Shown in pieces: positions 5,994 through 8,945 of a stretch of 8,945 nt of DNA; positions within the stretch are counted from its first letter, which is position 1; every line of letters starts with the position of its first letter. Source of the DNA: Steroidobacteraceae bacterium (GTDB lineage: Bacteria; Pseudomonadota; Gammaproteobacteria; Steroidobacterales; Steroidobacteraceae); contig JAJTCR010000031.1 in NCBI GenBank assembly GCA_021325695.1, forward strand, positions 1-8,945, written 5' to 3'. Made by a program: the position numbers and the translations under genes. The notes beneath the pieces are model-generated. The model was given only the letters and a program-made list of their open reading frames with translations, ran no database searches and was not told the origin of the DNA.

Positions 5994-7856
5994 ATGACCA
6001 CGACCTTGCCCGGCGCGATCCGTTCGCGCGACCCCGGTCCCCCCACCTGCCGACGCCTGCGTGCGCCCTCGGTGACGGTGCTTTCGACGGCGGTTGCCGC
6101 CGCCGTATTGCCCGCAGGCGCCCTGTCGGCCGAGACCGGCGACGAGTTCGTGGCCCGGTTGAACAAGGAGTTTGCCGACATCGGCCTCGAGCTCAATGCA
6201 GCCGGGTGGACGCAGGCCACCTACATCACGGTCGACACGCAGCTGCTGAGCGCGCGCGTCAACGAGCGCTTCCTCGGCGAGTTCAGCAAGGCCGTCGCGG
6301 ATGCGAAGAAGCTCGAAGGCCAGCCGATGAGCCCGGCATCGAAGCGTGCGATCGAACTGCTCAAGCTCGGGGTTTCGGCTCCTGCGCCGGACGATCCCGC
6401 AAAGCGTGCGGAACTCGCCAAGCTGCTGGCCGGAATGGACGCGAAATACGGCGAGGCGAAGTACTGCAAGCCGGGCGGCCAGGAATGTCGCGACGAGGTG
6501 CAGCTCAAGGCCGTGTTCGAGGAGAGTCGCGACTACGACGAGCTGCTCGATGCGTGGAAAGGCTGGCACGACCAGGCGCGGAGTCTGCGCGCGGACTACG
6601 CGCGCTACGTCGAGCTCGCGAACGAGGGCGCGCGCGAACTCGGCTACAAGGACCTCGGTGCGATGTGGCGGTCGAACTACGACATGCCGGCCGACGCGTT
6701 CACCAAGGAGGCCGCGCGCCTCTACCAGCAGGTCGAGCCGTTCTACAAGGACCTGCAGTGCTACGCGCGCAAGAAGCTCGCGGACAAGTACGGCGAGGAC
6801 AAGGTGCCGGCCGGGAAGCCGATCCCCGCCCACCTGTTCGGCAACATGTGGGCGCAGCAGTGGGACGCCGTCTACGACCTGCTCGAGCCGTATCCGGGCG
6901 TGAGCCAGCTCGACATCGACGCGGCGCTCGTCGCGCAAGGTTACGACCCCGTGCGGATGACGAAGTCGGCCGAGGACTTCTACAAGAGCATCGCGTTTCC
7001 TGCGCTGCCACAGACGTTCTGGGAGCGCTCGCTGCTGGCGCAACCGCGCGACCGCAACGTGCAGTGCCACGCGAGCGCCTGGCACATGGACGGCAAGGAC
7101 GACGTGCGCATCAAGATGTGCACGCGGCCCACTTACGAAGAGCTGCGCACGATCTACCACGAGCTCGGCCACGTCTACTACTACCTCTGGTACAAGGACC
7201 AGCCGTACATGTTCCAGAACGGCGCGCACGACGGGTTCCACGAGGCGATCGGCGACACCGTCAACCTCTCGATGACGCCGGCATACCTGGCGAAGATCGG
7301 GCTCGTGCCGGAGGCGGCGACGCCGAGCCGCGAGGCGCTGATCAACCAGCAGATGAAGATGGCGCTCGAGAAGATCGCGTTCCTGCCGTTCGGCAAGATG
7401 ATCGACGAGTGGCGCTGGCAGGTGTTCTCGGGCCAGGTGACCCCCGAGAACTACAACAGCGCGTGGTGGGCGATCCGCGAGAAGTACCAGGGCATCCGGC
7501 CGCCGGTCGAGCGCACCGAGGCCGACTTCGACCCGGGCGCGAAGTACCACATCCCCGGCAACACGCCGTACACGCGTTACTTCCTGTCGTTCATCATGCA
7601 GTTCCAGTTCCAGAAAGCACTGTGCGACGCCGCGGGATTCAAGGGTCCGCTCGCCGAGTGCTCGATCTATGGCAACGAGGCCGCGGGCAGGAAGTTCGGC
7701 GCGATGCTGGCCAAGGGCGCGAGCCAGCCGTGGCAGGACACGCTGTTCGAGCTGACCGGCACGCGGCAGATGGACGCCTCGGCGATCCTCGACTACTTCA
7801 AGCCGCTGCAGGGCTGGCTCAAGCAGCAGAACAAGGGCCAGAGCTGCGGCTGGTGA
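5994..7856 (+). CDS. Exported M2-family zinc peptidase (ACE-like peptidyl-dipeptidase)
   Basis: Removes C-terminal dipeptides from oligopeptides, probably in the periplasm. It has 620 residues from ATG 5994 (627 from ATG 5973, which lacks a ribosome site). An N-terminal export signal spans about 1-46: Arg-rich start with CRRLR at 19-23, Ala/Val-rich core, likely cut after ALSA. Zinc site: HELGH at 389-393 and Glu417 in FHEAIGD, the exact 28-residue spacing of human ACE. Catalytic His519 and Tyr529 match tACE His513 and Tyr523; Gln288, Lys517 and Tyr526 match the C-terminal carboxylate anchors Q281, K511 and Y520. Trp491, Arg495 and Arg528 match chloride-site W485, R489 and R522. Cysteine pairs corresponding to the three ACE disulfides are present, fitting an oxidising compartment. 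Residue matches are from memory of tACE. It probably feeds dipeptides to the POT carriers upstream. The 3' end is followed at once by the G-run inverted repeat. Confidence 0.95.
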   Translation: MTTTLPGAIRSRDPGPPTCRRLRAPSVTVLSTAVAAAVLPAGALSAETGDEFVARLNKEFADIGLELNAAGWTQATYITVDTQLLSARVNERFLGEFSKAVADAKKLEGQPMSPASKRAIELLKLGVSAPAPDDPAKRAELAKLLAGMDAKYGEAKYCKPGGQECRDEVQLKAVFEESRDYDELLDAWKGWHDQARSLRADYARYVELANEGARELGYKDLGAMWRSNYDMPADAFTKEAARLYQQVEPFYKDLQCYARKKLADKYGEDKVPAGKPIPAHLFGNMWAQQWDAVYDLLEPYPGVSQLDIDAALVAQGYDPVRMTKSAEDFYKSIAFPALPQTFWERSLLAQPRDRNVQCHASAWHMDGKDDVRIKMCTRPTYEELRTIYHELGHVYYYLWYKDQPYMFQNGAHDGFHEAIGDTVNLSMTPAYLAKIGLVPEAATPSREALINQQMKMALEKIAFLPFGKMIDEWRWQVFSGQVTPENYNSAWWAIREKYQGIRPPVERTEADFDPGAKYHIPGNTPYTRYFLSFIMQFQFQKALCDAAGFKGPLAECSIYGNEAAGRKFGAMLAKGASQPWQDTLFELTGTRQMDASAILDYFKPLQGWLKQQNKGQSCGW

Positions 7857-7865
7857 CGCTGCGCA

Positions 7866-7974
7866 GGGGATAGGGGTTAGGGGTTAGGGGGTCAGTGAAG
7901 AAAGCGAGCTTCGCCCGCGAGCGTGCGGCAATGCCGCTCGGTTCACCGTCCCCTATCCCCTAGCCACTATCCCC
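7866..7974. repeat. G-run inverted-repeat element with G-quadruplex motif between convergent genes
   Basis: The left arm (7866-7890) has GGGG runs at 7866, 7873, 7880 and 7887 separated by ATA, TTA and TTA: four tetra-G runs with 3-nt loops, a textbook G-quadruplex pattern. The right arm (7950-7974) is its reverse complement with about three mismatches in 25 positions and carries CCCCTATCCCC. Inside the 59-nt centre lie further pairings: GTGAA (7895-7899) with TTCAC (7942-7946), and GCGGC-AAT-GCCGC (7925-7937). The element begins 9 nt after the peptidase stop and ends 6 nt before the stop of the minus-strand small gene, so it fills the convergent gap and could end transcription from both sides. 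G-run intergenic repeats of this kind occur, as I recall, in Xanthomonadaceae genomes; copy number here is unknown. No transposase is present. Confidence 0.75.
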
Positions 7975-7980
7975 TTGTCG

Positions 7981-8130
7981 TTACAAGGGCTTTCGTCCCC
8001 GCACGAGGTTCACGACCACGATGATGATCGCGACCACGAGTAGCAGGTGAATGAACCCGCCCAGCGTGTACGACGACACCAGGCCGAGCAGCCAGAGCAC
8101 CAACAGGATCAGAACGATCGTCCAGAGCAT
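7981..8130 (-). CDS. Small lmo0937-family (DUF5670-like) membrane protein
   Basis: A 49-residue product read on the minus strand from the ATG at 8130-8128 to the TAA at 7983-7981. It starts MLWTIVLILLVLWLLGLVSS, has a short Gly-containing turn (TLGGF), then a second hydrophobic segment beginning HLLLVVAIIIVVV, and ends with a basic NLVRGRKPL tail: two membrane helices with the positive end presumably cytoplasmic. The MLWTI...LWLLGL...GGFIHLLLV..A pattern matches the lmo0937 family of short proteins named from Listeria, whose role is unknown; some members are stress-linked. A strong ribosome site supports it (AAGGAAG, 7 nt upstream on this strand). It is convergent with the peptidase gene and divergent from the OPT gene, so it is probably expressed alone. 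Confidence 0.88.
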   Translation of the reverse strand: MLWTIVLILLVLWLLGLVSSYTLGGFIHLLLVVAIIIVVVNLVRGRKPL

Positions 8131-8137
8131 GGTCTTG

Positions 8138-8144
8138 CTTCCTT
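8138..8144 (-). promoter_or_regulatory. Ribosome binding site for lmo0937-like gene
   Basis: On the minus strand AAGGAAG lies 7 nt before the ATG at 8130. Good match and spacing support this very short gene as real. Confidence 0.75.
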
Positions 8145-8160
8145 CTGCAGACGTGGCGCC

Positions 8161-8166
8161 AGATTA
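8161..8166 (-). promoter_or_regulatory. Weak -10 candidate for lmo0937-like gene
   Basis: Minus-strand TAATCT sits in the only AT-rich patch here, within the palindrome GATTAATC at 8162-8169. It would give a leader of about 25 nt. No good -35 is visible at 17 nt, so this is tentative. Confidence 0.25.
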
Positions 8167-8339
8167 ATCGGCGGGCCTGGCGGGTCTGTCGGTTGGCGGC
8201 GTGAGATCCCGACGCGAGTCGGCAACCGCAGCGCGCAACTCGGGCAATCCGGCATGCCTGCCGTCCGACGCCGCGTCCGTCTCGCGTGGAATGGTCACGG
8301 CGGGCGGTCCCGCGGCCGGGGAGACCGGCGAGCCTCGCG

Positions 8340-8345
8340 TACAAT
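8340..8345 (+). promoter_or_regulatory. Weak -10 candidate for OPT gene
   Basis: TACAAT, 42 nt before the OPT start codon and followed by a local AAATTTT patch. No recognisable -35 lies 16-18 nt upstream. The rest of 8131-8387 shows no gene and no other clear signal. Confidence 0.3.
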
Positions 8346-8387
8346 GCCGCAAATTTTGATCGTCGCCCCGCCCGGGACCCAACCAAC

Positions 8388-8945
8388 ATGAACCAACCCC
8401 AGGCCCCCGCACAGCTGACCACGCGCGCCATCGTGCTCGCGATCGCGCTCGCCGTGCTGCTGGCGGCCGCCAATACCTACCTCGGGTTGTTCGCGGGCCT
8501 GACGATCGCCTCGGCGATCCCGGCGGCGGTCGTCTCGATGGCAGTCCTGCGCGTGCTGGGCGGCAGCACGATCCTCGAGAACAACATCGTGCAGACGGGC
8601 GCGTCGGCCGGCTCGTCGATTGCCTCGGGCGTGATCTTCACGATCCCGGCGCTGGTGATCCTCGGCCACTGGACGGATTTCCGCTATGGGTGGGTGTTCG
8701 CGATCGCGGGCCTCGGTGGCATTCTCGGCGTCTTTTTCTCGGTGCCGTTGCGCCGCTCGCTGATCGTCGAGCAGAAGCTCAAGTTCCCGGAAGGCGTCGC
8801 GGCCGCAGAGGTGCTCAAGGCCGGGGATAACCCCGCGCAGGGGGTCAGGCTGCTGGGCCTGTCCGCGCTCGGCGGCGGCCTGGCGAAGCTGGCCGCGGGC
8901 AGCGGCCTGCGGCTGATCCCCGACACGGCGGCAGCGAGCGGGTTC
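8388..8945 (+). CDS. OPT-family oligopeptide transporter (3' end missing)
   Basis: Inner-membrane carrier of the oligopeptide transporter (OPT) family, which moves peptides or, in some members, metal chelates. The window holds 186 codons with no stop; full members have roughly 600-700 residues, so most of the gene lies beyond the end. Seen: a first helix running into NTYLGLFAGLTIASAIPAAVVSM (residues 29-51), the typical OPT opening; ENNIVQTGASAGSS at 64-77 followed by FTIPAL; and KFPEGVAAAEVLKAG at 132-146, a strongly conserved OPT block. The ATG at 8388 gives a normal N-terminus but has no clear Shine-Dalgarno. It is divergent from the lmo0937-like gene. Bacterial OPT proteins are often poorly characterised, so peptide uptake is the family-level guess. 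Confidence 0.92.
   Translation, partial: MNQPQAPAQLTTRAIVLAIALAVLLAAANTYLGLFAGLTIASAIPAAVVSMAVLRVLGGSTILENNIVQTGASAGSSIASGVIFTIPALVILGHWTDFRYGWVFAIAGLGGILGVFFSVPLRRSLIVEQKLKFPEGVAAAEVLKAGDNPAQGVRLLGLSALGGGLAKLAAGSGLRLIPDTAAASGF

Noticed and set aside
4362..7550. Minus-strand open frame of 1062 codons opposite the second POT, regulator and peptidase genes
   Set aside because: It is antisense to three well-identified genes, is extremely rich in Arg, His, Val and Leu, has no domain, and is kept open by the GC-rich third positions of the plus-strand genes.
5594..7873. Plus-strand open frame of 759 codons overlapping the regulator and peptidase in another frame
   Set aside because: Arg/Ala/Gly-rich with no domain; the overlapped genes carry complete family signatures in their own frames.
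7866..7891. Telomere-like repeat or CRISPR array reading of the GGGGTTA units
   Set aside because: Only four short units with no spacers, no Cas genes and no replicon end; the mirrored C-run arm shows it belongs to an inverted-repeat element.
8251..8258. GGCATGCC palindrome in the lmo0937/OPT intergenic region as an operator
   Set aside because: An 8-bp GC palindrome is common at this composition, and no repeat copy or promoter overlap supports it.
7967..8473. Minus-strand 168-codon frame covering the lmo0937-like gene and the OPT start
   Set aside because: It overlaps a better supported 49-codon gene in another frame and has an Arg/Gly/Ala-rich translation with no domain.

Overview
The window is GC-rich (roughly two-thirds G+C by eye), with tightly packed genes and strong G/C third-position bias. 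Protein sequences and layout point to a gammaproteobacterium, most likely Lysobacterales/Xanthomonadales. The grounds are a tatA-tatB-tatC order with close Tat signatures, a secreted ACE-like M2 peptidase, POT and OPT peptide transporters, and a G-run-rich intergenic repeat. The order-level call is an inference.

Layout. Positions 1-1433 hold the Sec-independent (Tat) translocase operon: the 3' part of tatA, then tatB and tatC, the last two overlapping. At 1481-2941 follows a 14-helix POT-family di/tripeptide transporter, and at 3000-3428 a small VOC/glyoxalase-fold protein. A possible 21-codon micro-ORF joins these two through ATGA overlaps at both ends. A second POT transporter (3553-4920) looks like a 12-helix version lacking the two extra linker helices. 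At 5106-5885 is a GntR/HutC-type repressor, preceded by a 20-bp palindrome that looks like its operator. At 5994-7856 is an exported M2 metallopeptidase (ACE-like dipeptidyl carboxypeptidase) with every zinc, substrate-anchor and key chloride residue I could align. A 109-bp inverted-repeat element with a G-quadruplex motif fills the gap to a convergent 49-codon membrane protein of the lmo0937 family (7981-8130, minus strand). An OPT-family oligopeptide transporter starts at 8388 and runs off the end.

How the genes may work together. The region right of tatC reads as a peptide-scavenging neighbourhood. The periplasmic peptidase would clip C-terminal dipeptides, the POT carriers would bring di/tripeptides across the inner membrane with protons, and the OPT carrier would handle longer peptides or metal chelates. 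The GntR regulator is the obvious candidate controller of itself and perhaps its neighbours. Shared regulation is inferred from adjacency only.

I see no tRNA, rRNA, CRISPR array, insertion sequence or phage gene. I did not find a clearly new multi-gene system. The most unusual items are the G-run inverted-repeat element at 7866-7974, the palindromic site at 5010-5029, and the ATGA-linked micro-ORF at 2938-3003. No gene-free stretch exceeds 300 bases; the longest is 8131-8387, between the divergent lmo0937-like and OPT genes.
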